A stretch of 64,000 nt of DNA from Burkholderia sp. Leaf177. Lineage in GTDB: Bacteria > Pseudomonadota > Gammaproteobacteria > Burkholderiales > Burkholderiaceae. Every line of letters starts with the position of its first letter. The stretch's first letter is position 1. The notes below the pieces were generated by a model that was not told where the DNA came from, ran no database searches, and saw only the letters and a program-made list of their open reading frames with translations. The stretch is from assembly GCF_001424345.1 (NCBI RefSeq), contig NZ_LMPF01000021.1, forward strand, positions 709,366 through 773,365, given 5' to 3'. A program made the position numbers and the translations under genes. Below, one piece after another: positions 33,646 through 42,492 of the stretch.

Positions 33646-33674
33646 TTGACAACCTGTTCGCGTCCAAATATACA
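33646..33674 (+). promoter_or_regulatory. Strong sigma70-type promoter of the polyol operon
   Basis: A perfect -35 TTGACA (33646-33651), a 17-bp spacer and -10 TATACA (33669-33674). It lies about 170 bp before the binding-protein ATG, leaving a long leader of about 160 nt. The operator-like repeats start inside the -10 box. Confidence 0.7.
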
Positions 33675-33695
33675 ATTGTAAAACTGAAATTACAA
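33671..33695. promoter_or_regulatory. TTGTA/TACAA repeats overlapping the -10, candidate SorC operator
   Basis: TACAATTGTA (33671-33680) is a perfect 10-bp palindrome, and TTGTAA (33676-33681) with TTACAA (33690-33695) forms a further inverted repeat with 8 bases between. Three half-sites therefore cover the -10 box and the start region. The operon carries its own SorC regulator, the natural candidate to bind here. Confidence 0.5.
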
Positions 33696-33842
33696 GTGAA
33701 ACGGCAGCGGAGTCGATAGCAAAGACTGCCGGGAAACTTGCAACGCGAGTGGAATCACAAGTCGGACCTTCAGCACGCTTGAACGGCTCAACCGGCCTCG
33801 ACCGCTTTGGGCATTTTAAAAAGAACTACCCAGGAGACAGGC

Positions 33843-35195
33843 ATGAAGAAGCATTGCACACAGGCTGCGGCGTTCGCGCTGCTGGGCGTTACGGCGTCCT
33901 TGATATCGGTATCGAACGCGTCCGCCTGGACGCTCAAGGAAGCAGCCGAGCCTTATTCCGGCACGACCATCAAGGCCGTGTTTCTCGACCGGCCGGGCTA
34001 CAAGGCCGCATCGAAACTGATTCCGCAGTTCGAGAAAGAGACCGGCATCAAGGTGCGTACGGAGGTTATCCCTTACGAAAATACCCGCGAAAAGCAGGTC
34101 CTTAATTTCGTTGGCGGCGGCGATCAGGATGTGGTGCTCGTGGACGTGGTGTGGATTGGTGAATTCGCGAGCAACAAGTGGCTCGTACCGATCAAGACCT
34201 TCACCGACAACCCCAAGCTCGCCGATCCCAAACTGAACCTGCCGGGCTTCTTCCCTATTCTGCTGGACTCGTTCGGCACCTGGGACAAGACCACGTACGG
34301 CCTGCCGTTCGATAACTACTCGGGCCTGATGTTCTATAACAAGTGCATGTTGAAGGACGCGGGTTTCAACGAACCGCCGAAGACGTGGGACGAGTTGCTG
34401 AACGTCTATGCGCCGAAGCTGACCAAACCCGAAAAGAATCAGTTCGCCTATGCGCTGCAATCGCGCCGCGGTGAAACGCAGTCCGCTGACAGCTTCATGC
34501 GCATGCTGTGGCCCAACGGCGGCTCCTTGCTCGACGCCAAGTTCAAGTCGAATCTGATGTCGCCGCAATCGCAGGCGGGACTGGAGTATCGGCAAAAGCT
34601 GATGAAGTACATGCCGCCGGGCATTGTCGATTATGACCATGCGGAAGCCGTGAACGCGCTCGCGCAAGGACAGGTTGCAATGATCACCGAGTGGTCCGCG
34701 TTTTATCCCACCCTCACCGATCCAAGCAAGTCGAAGATCGGCGATTGCCTTGCAATCACGACTGAACCTAAAGGTCCGGCCGGTCTCAAGCCTGCGCTCG
34801 GCGGTTTCTCGCTGGCCGTGAATGCGAAGTCGAATGCGAAAAAGCAGGCGGCGTCGTGGCTGTTCATCCAGTGGATCACGTCCGAGGAAATGGCGAAGCC
34901 TTATCTCGATGCAGGCGGTGTCAGCGGACGCACGGCGGTCTACAAAGAAGCGGATGTACAGAGCAAGTATCCGTTCGTGAAGCCGATGGTCGAATCGTGG
35001 CAGGGCGGCGTGCCTGACTACCGGCCGCGTTTCCCGGAATGGCCGGCTGTGTCGGAAGTGATCGGCGAGTGGGGCAGCAAGATCATGCTCGGTCAGGTAT
35101 CGGTGAAAGACGGTGCGCAGACTATCGGCACGAAGACGGAAGACATCCTGAAGAAGGCGGGTTATTACGACGGCAAGAAGCCCTTGCTCAAGTAA
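33843..35195 (+). CDS. Polyol/sugar-binding protein of ABC importer
   Basis: A 450-residue family 1 extracellular solute-binding protein (MalE/SmoE-like). The start at 33843 follows AGGAGAC. A signal peptide of about 31 residues ends near SNASAWT. The mature part has the fold markers FEKETGIKVRTEVIPYEN, DVVLVDVVWIGEFASN and GVSGRTAVY near the C-terminus. The closest look is to mannitol/sorbitol-type binding proteins. A strong hairpin follows its stop. Confidence 0.9.
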   Translation: MKKHCTQAAAFALLGVTASLISVSNASAWTLKEAAEPYSGTTIKAVFLDRPGYKAASKLIPQFEKETGIKVRTEVIPYENTREKQVLNFVGGGDQDVVLVDVVWIGEFASNKWLVPIKTFTDNPKLADPKLNLPGFFPILLDSFGTWDKTTYGLPFDNYSGLMFYNKCMLKDAGFNEPPKTWDELLNVYAPKLTKPEKNQFAYALQSRRGETQSADSFMRMLWPNGGSLLDAKFKSNLMSPQSQAGLEYRQKLMKYMPPGIVDYDHAEAVNALAQGQVAMITEWSAFYPTLTDPSKSKIGDCLAITTEPKGPAGLKPALGGFSLAVNAKSNAKKQAASWLFIQWITSEEMAKPYLDAGGVSGRTAVYKEADVQSKYPFVKPMVESWQGGVPDYRPRFPEWPAVSEVIGEWGSKIMLGQVSVKDGAQTIGTKTEDILKKAGYYDGKKPLLK

Positions 35196-35200
35196 AGCCG

Positions 35201-35238
35201 GTGAGAGAGGCATTGCGTGTGCAATGCCTCCTGCTCAC
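35201..35238 (+). promoter_or_regulatory. Perfect intercistronic hairpin after the binding-protein gene
   Basis: GAGGCATTGC (35207-35216) pairs perfectly with GCAATGCCTC (35221-35230) around GTGT, and GTGAG/CTCAC extends the stem outward (35201-35205, 35234-35238). There is no T-run. The position between binding protein and first permease equals that of the REP elements in the malE-malF gap, which stabilise the upstream message. Confidence 0.7.
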
Positions 35239-35261
35239 AGAGCCAACCTGCGGAGAAGTTC

Positions 35262-36196
35262 ATGCTCAAGACCACGGTTCCACCAGCGACCGGCGCAATG
35301 CGTCCGCGTCCGCGCGCGCGTTTCCGGTTCGTGCCGCGTTCGCCCGCGTTCTGGTTTTTGTTTCCCGCTGTCGCGGCGCTGGCGATCATCGGCATCTATC
35401 CGCTGCTGCTCGCGGTCTACAACTCGTTTCACCAGTACAAGCTGGCGGATCTGGCGTCCGGAACGCCGTTTGTCGGTATCGATAATTACATTGCCACGCT
35501 GACCGATCCGTCCTTCTGGGGCGCGCTCGGCCGCACGGTGCTGTTCCTGTGCCTGACCTTGCCTGTGGAGATTGCGTTCGGACTATTCGCCGCATTGATG
35601 CTGCATCGTACGGCGTTGCCGTGGCTGCGCGTGGCGGCCCGTGTTGGTCTCGTGATCCCGATGGCAACTACTTATGCAGTGGTTGGATTGATCGGCCGTC
35701 TGATCTTCAACCGGCAGTTTGGTGTGGTCAACTATCTGTTGAGTTTCTTCGGAATTCCGCCGCTCGACTGGCTCGCCGATCCCACGCTTGCGTTCGTCTC
35801 CGTGATGATCATGGACATCTGGCAATGGACGCCGTTTTGCGCGCTGATCCTGCTGGCTGGCCTCGCGATGGTTCCAAAAGAAGCGGAAGAAGCAGCGCGC
35901 CTGGAAACGCCCAAGTGGAGCAAGATCCTCTGGCATCTGCAACGTCCTTACTTGTTGCCGGGCCTCACCGCCATCCTGATCCTGCGTTCCGCCGACATGC
36001 TCAAGATGTTCGATGCCGTCTTCACCATGACCCGCGGCGGACCGGGCACGGCGACCGAATTCATCAGCATTTACATCCAGCGCGTCGCGTTCCGTCTCTT
36101 CGATCAAGGCATGGCATCCGCCCAGGCGGTCTTGCTGCTGATCCTGACAATCGTGCTGTCGCGGCTCTATATTCGTTTTGTTTATCGGGAGGCCGT

Positions 36197-36200
<4 letters not shown>
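35262..36200 (+). CDS. Polyol/sugar ABC importer permease 1 (MalF type)
   Basis: A 312-residue inner-membrane protein with six membrane segments, starting at 35262 after GCGGAG. The cytoplasmic EAA loop is EEAARLETPKWSKILWHLQRPYL in two parts: EEAARLETPKWS and KILWHLQRPYL at about residues 207-230, which docks on the ATPase. A basic N-terminal tail (RPRPRARFRF) precedes TM1. It overlaps the second permease gene by 4 bp. Confidence 0.88.
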
Positions 36201-37081
<881 letters not shown>

Positions 37082-37142
37082 AAGGTGACGTGAGGGACCG
37101 TGTATTACTATCGCGCCGCCCTCATCGAAACCCATCACGCAT

Positions 37143-38123
37143 ATGAATAATTCCGCACCGTCCGCCGTGACCGCGTCAGCCGAACCTTTAGCCGATACCG
37201 AAGAGGAGTTGCAGGCGCGTGTAGCGTGGCATTACTACGTCGGCAATCTGACGCAGCAGGAGATCGCGCAGCGCATTGGCAGCAATCGCGTGCGCGTGAA
37301 CCGGTTGCTCGCCGCGAGCCGCGAATCCGGCATGGTGCAGATCACCATCAACAGCCGGATTGCGCCGTGCGTCGCGCTGGAAGAGGCGCTGACCAAACGC
37401 TTCGGTCTGGAGGCCGCGGTCGTGGTCCCGGCCGGCGCGAATACCGAAGCGAACATGGCCGCAATCGGCATTGGCGGCGCGAATTATCTGGCGCGTCAGA
37501 TCGAGGCGGGGCAGACCATCGGGCTCGGTTGGGGCCGCACGATCCGCGCGGTGCTCAGGGCGTTGCCGCAGCGCGCTTACGGGCCGGTATCGGCGGTATC
37601 GCTGCAAGGCGGGTTGTCGCATTGCCCGAGCATCAATACGTTCGATATTGTTTCGGACTTCGCGAATTTGTGTCAGGCCGATGGTTTCCTGTTCGCGGCG
37701 CCAATTTACGTGAGCAGCCAGAAGGTGCGCGACATGGTGCTGCAGGAAGATGCCGTGCGCGAGACCTACGATCGCGCGCGTCAATCCGATCTCGCTCTGC
37801 TGACGTGCGGCGACCTGACGGAGTCGCTCGTGGTGACATACGGCATCAACGATCCCGAGCAGGTTCGCACGCTCGAGAAAGCGGGCGCGGTGGGCGACAT
37901 GCTCGGGCATTTCATGGACGCCGATGGCGAGGCGATCGATCATCCGCTGAATCGCCGCACGGTTGCGATCACGCTCGACGATCTGCGCAAGATCAAACGC
38001 GTCGTGCTGGTAAGCGGCGGCGCGAAGAAGTTCGTCGTGACGCGCGCGGCTCTGCGCGGGCGGTATCCGTCGGTGCTGGTGACAGATGAAGAAACCGCGC
38101 GCCGTCTCTGCGACGAACCTTGA
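37143..38123 (+). CDS. SorC-family sugar-responsive regulator
   Basis: A 326-residue regulator. The HTH at about residues 30-60 contains NLTQQEIAQRIGSNRVRVNR; the rest is the sugar-phosphate-binding SorC domain, with LGWGRTIRAVL and the C-terminal VLVSGGAKKFVVTRAALRG. Members respond to phosphorylated sugars or polyols. It sits inside the operon it probably controls, after the permeases and before the dehydrogenases. It ends 7 bp before the SDR start at 38131. Confidence 0.9.
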   Translation: MNNSAPSAVTASAEPLADTEEELQARVAWHYYVGNLTQQEIAQRIGSNRVRVNRLLAASRESGMVQITINSRIAPCVALEEALTKRFGLEAAVVVPAGANTEANMAAIGIGGANYLARQIEAGQTIGLGWGRTIRAVLRALPQRAYGPVSAVSLQGGLSHCPSINTFDIVSDFANLCQADGFLFAAPIYVSSQKVRDMVLQEDAVRETYDRARQSDLALLTCGDLTESLVVTYGINDPEQVRTLEKAGAVGDMLGHFMDADGEAIDHPLNRRTVAITLDDLRKIKRVVLVSGGAKKFVVTRAALRGRYPSVLVTDEETARRLCDEP

Positions 38124-38130
38124 GAAGGCA

Positions 38131-38874
38131 ATGAACATGGATCGTAATCGTGAGTTCGATGGCAAGACGGTGCTCATCACCGGCGCTGGAAAAGGCATTG
38201 GCTACGCGACCGCGTTGCTGATGGCCGAGCGCGGCGCAAGCGTAATTGCGTTGAGCCGCTCGCAAGCGGATCTCGATGCGCTGAATGCGTTGATCGGATG
38301 CCGGACCATAGCGGTCGATCTTGCGGACGCAGCGGCCACGTTGAAGGCCGCGCAAGAAGCGCAGCCGGTCGACTTGCTCGTGAACTGCGCGGGAATCGCC
38401 GAGCTAGGCGCTTTCCTCGATGCCACCACGGACGCGTTCGATCTCACAATGGCAGTGAACGTTCGCGCCGCGATGATCGTCGCGCAAGCGTGCGCACGCA
38501 GCATGATCGCGAAAGGCAAGGGCGGCGCGATCGTCAATGTATCGAGTATCGCGGCGCAAGTCGGCACGCCCTTGCATGCGTCGTATTGCGCTTCGAAGGC
38601 CGCGCTCGATGCACTGAGCCGCGTGATGGCCGTCGAACTCGGCGAGCATGGCATCCGCGTGAACACGGTCAATCCGGTTATCACGCTCACGCCAATGGCG
38701 GAAAAGGTCTGGAGCGAACCCGCCAAGTCCGACCCCATGCTGGCGCGCATTCCATTGCGCCGGTTCGTGCAGCCTGATGAAGCGGCGCGCACGATTGCCT
38801 ATCTTCTCGGCGACGATTCGAGCATGGTCAACGGCGTAAGCCTTGCCTTGGACGGCGGTTTTCAGGCCGGCTGA
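38131..38874 (+). CDS. Short-chain dehydrogenase resembling L-xylulose reductase (DCXR)
   Basis: A 247-residue SDR. The start at 38131 follows GAGAAGG; a second Met follows two codons later. Motifs: GAGKGIGYATAL for the cofactor, LVNCAGIAELGAF, and the catalytic SYCASKAALDALSRVMAVEL. The whole resembles mammalian dicarbonyl/L-xylulose reductase in wording and length, including ALSRSQADLDAL and RIPLRRF. It probably interconverts a ketopentose and a pentitol, working with the zinc dehydrogenase downstream. Confidence 0.87.
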   Translation: MNMDRNREFDGKTVLITGAGKGIGYATALLMAERGASVIALSRSQADLDALNALIGCRTIAVDLADAAATLKAAQEAQPVDLLVNCAGIAELGAFLDATTDAFDLTMAVNVRAAMIVAQACARSMIAKGKGGAIVNVSSIAAQVGTPLHASYCASKAALDALSRVMAVELGEHGIRVNTVNPVITLTPMAEKVWSEPAKSDPMLARIPLRRFVQPDEAARTIAYLLGDDSSMVNGVSLALDGGFQAG

Positions 38875-38910
38875 TTTTATCCACGTAATCCTTTGCAGAG
38901 GGCTTCAATC

Positions 38911-39945
38911 ATGGAAGCACTGGTTCTTGAAGAAGCGCGCCGCATCAGCTTGCGGCCGTTCACGTTGCCGCAAGTCGTCGGTCCGCGCGATGTACGCATT
39001 CGCATCAACACGGTCGGCATTTGCGGCAGCGACATCCACTATTATCAGCACGGCCGCATTGGCCCGTTTGTCGTCAACGAGCCCATGGTGCTCGGTCACG
39101 AAGCGGCCGGCACGGTGATCCAGATCGGCGATGAAGTCACGCATCTGAAAGTGGGCGACCGTGTTTGCATGGAACCGGGCGTGCCGGACATGGAATCACG
39201 CGCGTCGCGCGAGGGGTTGTACAACCTCGACCCGAGCGTGCGTTTCTGGGCAACGCCGCCGGTTCACGGATGCCTGACGCCGTTTGTCGTGCATCCGGCC
39301 GCGTTCACGTTCAAGCTGCCCGACAACGTCACGTTCGGCGAAGGCGCGATTGTCGAACCGTTGGCTATCGGCATGCAGGCAGCGACGAAAGCGAAGATAA
39401 AACCGGGGGACGTGGCGGTCATTCTCGGTGCCGGAACCATCGGCATGATGTGCGCGCTGGCGGCGCTCGCCGGCGGTTGCAGCCGCGCGATCGTTTGTGA
39501 TCTCGTGCCTGAGAAGCTCGAACTGATTGGCGGCGTGCAGGGCGTGACGGCTGTGAATATCCGCGATCGCAAAGTGAAGGACGTGGTCGCCGAGCTCACC
39601 GATGGCTGGGGCGCGAACATCGTCTTCGAAGCGAGCGGCAACGAGAAGGCGTTCGACGGTATCGTCGACTTGCTGTGTCCTGGCGGTTGTATCGTGCTCG
39701 TCGGCATGCCGCAGAATCCGGTGCCTATCGACATAGTCGCCGTGCAGATCAAGGAGGTGCGTATGGAATCGGTGTTCCGCTACGCCAACATGTTCCCGCG
39801 CGCGATACAGTTGATCGCGTCTGGAAGACTCGACGTCAAGCCGTTCATCTCGCGTTCGTTCGCTTTCGCCGATGGCATCCAGGCCTTCGAGGAAGCCGCG
39901 AGCGGCAATCCAACCGACGTCAAGGTTCAGATCGTCATGGAATGA
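38911..39945 (+). CDS. Zinc-dependent polyol dehydrogenase (sorbitol/xylitol type)
   Basis: A 344-residue MDR-family dehydrogenase starting at 38911. Catalytic zinc ligands are Cys38 in GICGSDIHYY, His63-Glu64 in LGHEAAG and Glu149 in VEPLAIG. The Rossmann motif is GAGTIGMMCALAA. The four structural-zinc cysteines of most family members are missing: the loop reads EPGVPDMESRASREGLYNL. Animal sorbitol dehydrogenase lacks that zinc too. Oxidation of an imported polyol with NAD is the likely role. Last gene of the polyol operon. Confidence 0.88.
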   Translation: MEALVLEEARRISLRPFTLPQVVGPRDVRIRINTVGICGSDIHYYQHGRIGPFVVNEPMVLGHEAAGTVIQIGDEVTHLKVGDRVCMEPGVPDMESRASREGLYNLDPSVRFWATPPVHGCLTPFVVHPAAFTFKLPDNVTFGEGAIVEPLAIGMQAATKAKIKPGDVAVILGAGTIGMMCALAALAGGCSRAIVCDLVPEKLELIGGVQGVTAVNIRDRKVKDVVAELTDGWGANIVFEASGNEKAFDGIVDLLCPGGCIVLVGMPQNPVPIDIVAVQIKEVRMESVFRYANMFPRAIQLIASGRLDVKPFISRSFAFADGIQAFEEAASGNPTDVKVQIVME

Positions 39946-39956
39946 CGGAATGACTT

Positions 39957-40493
39957 TCAGGTCCATTCCTTGAGCAACGGACCATCGTGCCCGGACACAG
40001 GATCGCTGCGTGGAAACGGCAACGCTTCCATGGCAGCGAGTTCTTCCTTCGATAAAGCATCGCGCCGGATATCCCATTGCTGCCCTTTGGGATATGCGCC
40101 GACAACCTGAAAACGCCCTTCAGTAGATTGCAGGCAGTGTCCCGTTCCGGCTGGAAGCAGCACCACGTCCCCGGCCTCGATGAACACCACTTCGCCGCCC
40201 GGCCCGCCCACAATCACGTCCGCTTTTCCCGATATCACCGCGAGCGCTTCATGCGCTGTCGAATGAAAGTGATGGTAATCGAAGATGCTGTCGCGCCATT
40301 GCGGCGGCCATTCATTGCGTTCGAACAATGCTTCGAACGTCTTGCCAAGATCCTTCGCAGATGGATCGAGCGCTCGTCTGTAGATCAGCACTGGCAAGCG
40401 CCTGTTGTTCGGCACCCAGGCGTGCGGCGCAAGCCTTAGCGTTTCAAACGCGATATCCGCCGGATTAAATGCCGGGTCGAGTTCGTGTCTCAT
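39957..40493 (-). CDS. Cupin-domain protein (YjlB type)
   Basis: A 178-residue small beta-barrel protein. The start at 40493 gives MRHELDPAFNPADIAFETLR and overlaps the recQ stop as ATGA, while an upstream extension would run into recQ in another frame. The cupin core is FHSTAHEALAVISGKADVIVGG followed by GDVVLLPAGTGHC, with metal-ligand-like histidines. B. subtilis YjlB-type proteins have no established function. Translation coupling to a helicase gene is unusual. Confidence 0.78.
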   Translation of the reverse strand: MRHELDPAFNPADIAFETLRLAPHAWVPNNRRLPVLIYRRALDPSAKDLGKTFEALFERNEWPPQWRDSIFDYHHFHSTAHEALAVISGKADVIVGGPGGEVVFIEAGDVVLLPAGTGHCLQSTEGRFQVVGAYPKGQQWDIRRDALSKEELAAMEALPFPRSDPVSGHDGPLLKEWT

Positions 40494-42289
40494 GATCGAG
40501 CTCTCCGAGAAGTAGCTGCCTTTACATAGCGTGCAATGAACGTCCTCGTCTCGCCGTCCGGAAACGACACCGCGACGCGGTCGCCACTCACCATTTCCAC
40601 GCGGCCGCTGCCGTATTTGCGGACCTGGACCGGATCGCCGGGATTCCACGATTTAGCGAGTCGCTTCGGCTTCGAAACGGGTTCATGCAATTCACGCTCG
40701 GTTGGCGTGACTGTGGGCGGGGAAACGCAGTTGTCGCATTTGCAGCAGGTGCCGCCATCGAGCTCATCCGGCATGCTCGAGACATCCTTGTGCAAGCGTG
40801 CGGCGTCCAGGTGCGCATGAAAATAGTCGAGCAGGGTGCGCCATCGGCATTGGCCGCTTTGCGCGTAACCGATCATCCGTTCGAGCACATCGCGATCATG
40901 CGCGGCCATTTCCGTGAAGCGTTGCGCTGCTTCCTCCATGTCGGGCGGCGCACCCTTGTCGAGCACGGTCACGCTGCCTTTGCTGGTGCGTCGAAGCATC
41001 CGCATGTCGTGCAGCACGGACAGTACCGTCCGAAGCTTGTTGACGCCTATATCAGGCAACGCTTCATGCAACGCTTCGATGGGTGCATCGATCAGCTTGC
41101 GGTCATTTTCATGCGAGAGTTTGCGCAATGCTTCGGCGCAGCGCGTAAGCGTCTCGACGCTCGGATACCGGCCGCTGAGAAAAAACTGCTGCACCTGCTT
41201 GTCTTTCAACTCGAATAGCAGGATGCAATGCGCTTCGCCGCCATCGCGTCCTGCGCGACCGGCTTCCTGATAATAAGCTTCGAGGCTTCCGGGCATCTGG
41301 TGGTGAATCACAAACCGGATATCCGGCTTGTCGATACCCATGCCAAACGCGTTGGTCGCGACCATCACGCGGCATCGGTTATGCATGAACGCGTCTTGCG
41401 CAGCGGTGCGCTCCGAGCCGGCCATCTTGCCGTTGTATCGCTCGGCCTGAATTCCCGCTTCCACGAGTTCCGCGTGCACCGCGTTGCACTCGGCAACGGT
41501 CGAACAATAGACAATGCCCGTTCCTTCGAGCGTTTGAATCCGTTCGAGCAATCGCGCGCGTTTCTCTTTCGGATTGGTCAGTTGTTCGACCGCAAACACC
41601 AAATTATCGCGATACACCCCTGTATTGATGACCTTCGCGTCCTTCATGTCGAGTTCGCGCAAGATATCTTTCACGACCGCGGGCGTTGCCGTTGCGGTCA
41701 GCGCGAGAACAGGCGGCCTTCCGAGCGCCTTGATGGATTGCAGCATTTCCACGAAAGCCGGCCGGAAGTCGTGTCCCCATTGCGAAATGCAATGCGCTTC
41801 ATCGATCACGATCAACTGGACCTCGGGCTTGCCATGCTCACTCAGCATCTCGGCGAAATCCGCCTTCGCGAGCCGCTCGGGCGTCAGGAACAAAAAGCGG
41901 CTGTCGCCTGAATCGATATCGCGGATCGCCTGCCGTTCGTCCGCCGCCGAAAGCCCGCTGTGCAGCGCGACCGCCGCAATGCCGGATTCGCGCAGCTTGT
42001 CCGACTGGTCTTTCATCAGCGATATCAGCGGCGACACCACCACCGTCAGGCCGCCAAGCTCCAGCGCTGGCAGCTGATAACACAGCGACTTGCCAGCGCC
42101 CGTTGGCATGACGGCGAGCGTGTCCCGGCCATCGAGCACGCTTCGGATCACCTCTTCCTGACCGGGCCGCAGTGCGTCGATGCCAAAGACATCGCGCAAG
42201 GACGCCTTCAGGCGATTTTTCAGCGTGCCCTTCCGCGTTCCCTGAAGCAGTTCCGCGATGGGTTTGTCGAGTTTCGTTTCGGTCGTCAC
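40490..42289 (-). CDS. RecQ-family ATP-dependent DNA helicase
   Basis: A 599-residue superfamily 2 helicase that unwinds DNA 3' to 5' in recombination and repair. Walker A is MPTGAGKS at 61-68; the DEAH box is VIDEAHCISQWGHDFR. Motif VI appears as YYQEAGRAGRDG. The RQC-type zinc cysteines lie in GQCRWRTLL and GTCCKCDNC. An HRDC domain is not evident; the C-terminus instead has a small basic region and an SH3-like WNPGDPVQVRKYGSG stretch. This fits the shorter second RecQ of Burkholderiaceae rather than canonical RecQ. Confidence 0.92.
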   Translation of the reverse strand: MTTETKLDKPIAELLQGTRKGTLKNRLKASLRDVFGIDALRPGQEEVIRSVLDGRDTLAVMPTGAGKSLCYQLPALELGGLTVVVSPLISLMKDQSDKLRESGIAAVALHSGLSAADERQAIRDIDSGDSRFLFLTPERLAKADFAEMLSEHGKPEVQLIVIDEAHCISQWGHDFRPAFVEMLQSIKALGRPPVLALTATATPAVVKDILRELDMKDAKVINTGVYRDNLVFAVEQLTNPKEKRARLLERIQTLEGTGIVYCSTVAECNAVHAELVEAGIQAERYNGKMAGSERTAAQDAFMHNRCRVMVATNAFGMGIDKPDIRFVIHHQMPGSLEAYYQEAGRAGRDGGEAHCILLFELKDKQVQQFFLSGRYPSVETLTRCAEALRKLSHENDRKLIDAPIEALHEALPDIGVNKLRTVLSVLHDMRMLRRTSKGSVTVLDKGAPPDMEEAAQRFTEMAAHDRDVLERMIGYAQSGQCRWRTLLDYFHAHLDAARLHKDVSSMPDELDGGTCCKCDNCVSPPTVTPTERELHEPVSKPKRLAKSWNPGDPVQVRKYGSGRVEMVSGDRVAVSFPDGETRTFIARYVKAATSRRARS

Positions 42290-42389
42290 ATGCGTGCCTG
42301 CGCTGGTGGGGAAAGGAGGGCGTGTCTTCCCACAGCATTTAGCAAACGCGGTGCCGCGACATCGACCCTTCCAAATTCGATACCACTAA

Positions 42390-42407
42390 CTGTCATATTG
42401 CTTTCAC
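42390..42407 (+). promoter_or_regulatory. Pho box upstream of phoX
   Basis: CTGTCATATTGCTTTCAC: the first half CTGTCAT matches the PhoB consensus exactly and the second CTTTCAC matches in 6 of 7 positions, with the usual 4-bp spacing. It lies 86 bp before the phoX ATG. It implies induction by PhoB under phosphate starvation. Confidence 0.7.
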
Positions 42408-42492
42408 GCACAAAACTTACACTTCGCCTTCATCCCGTGCCGGTGAATGCAAAAACCGGACGCGACCTACCCACAAAACCGGACAAGAAGAC

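Noticed and set aside
35549..36196. Upstream extension of the second polyol permease to 35549
   Set aside because: That part is an out-of-frame reading of the first permease. The GTG at 36197 with GGGAGG upstream and the GTGA overlap is the sensible start.
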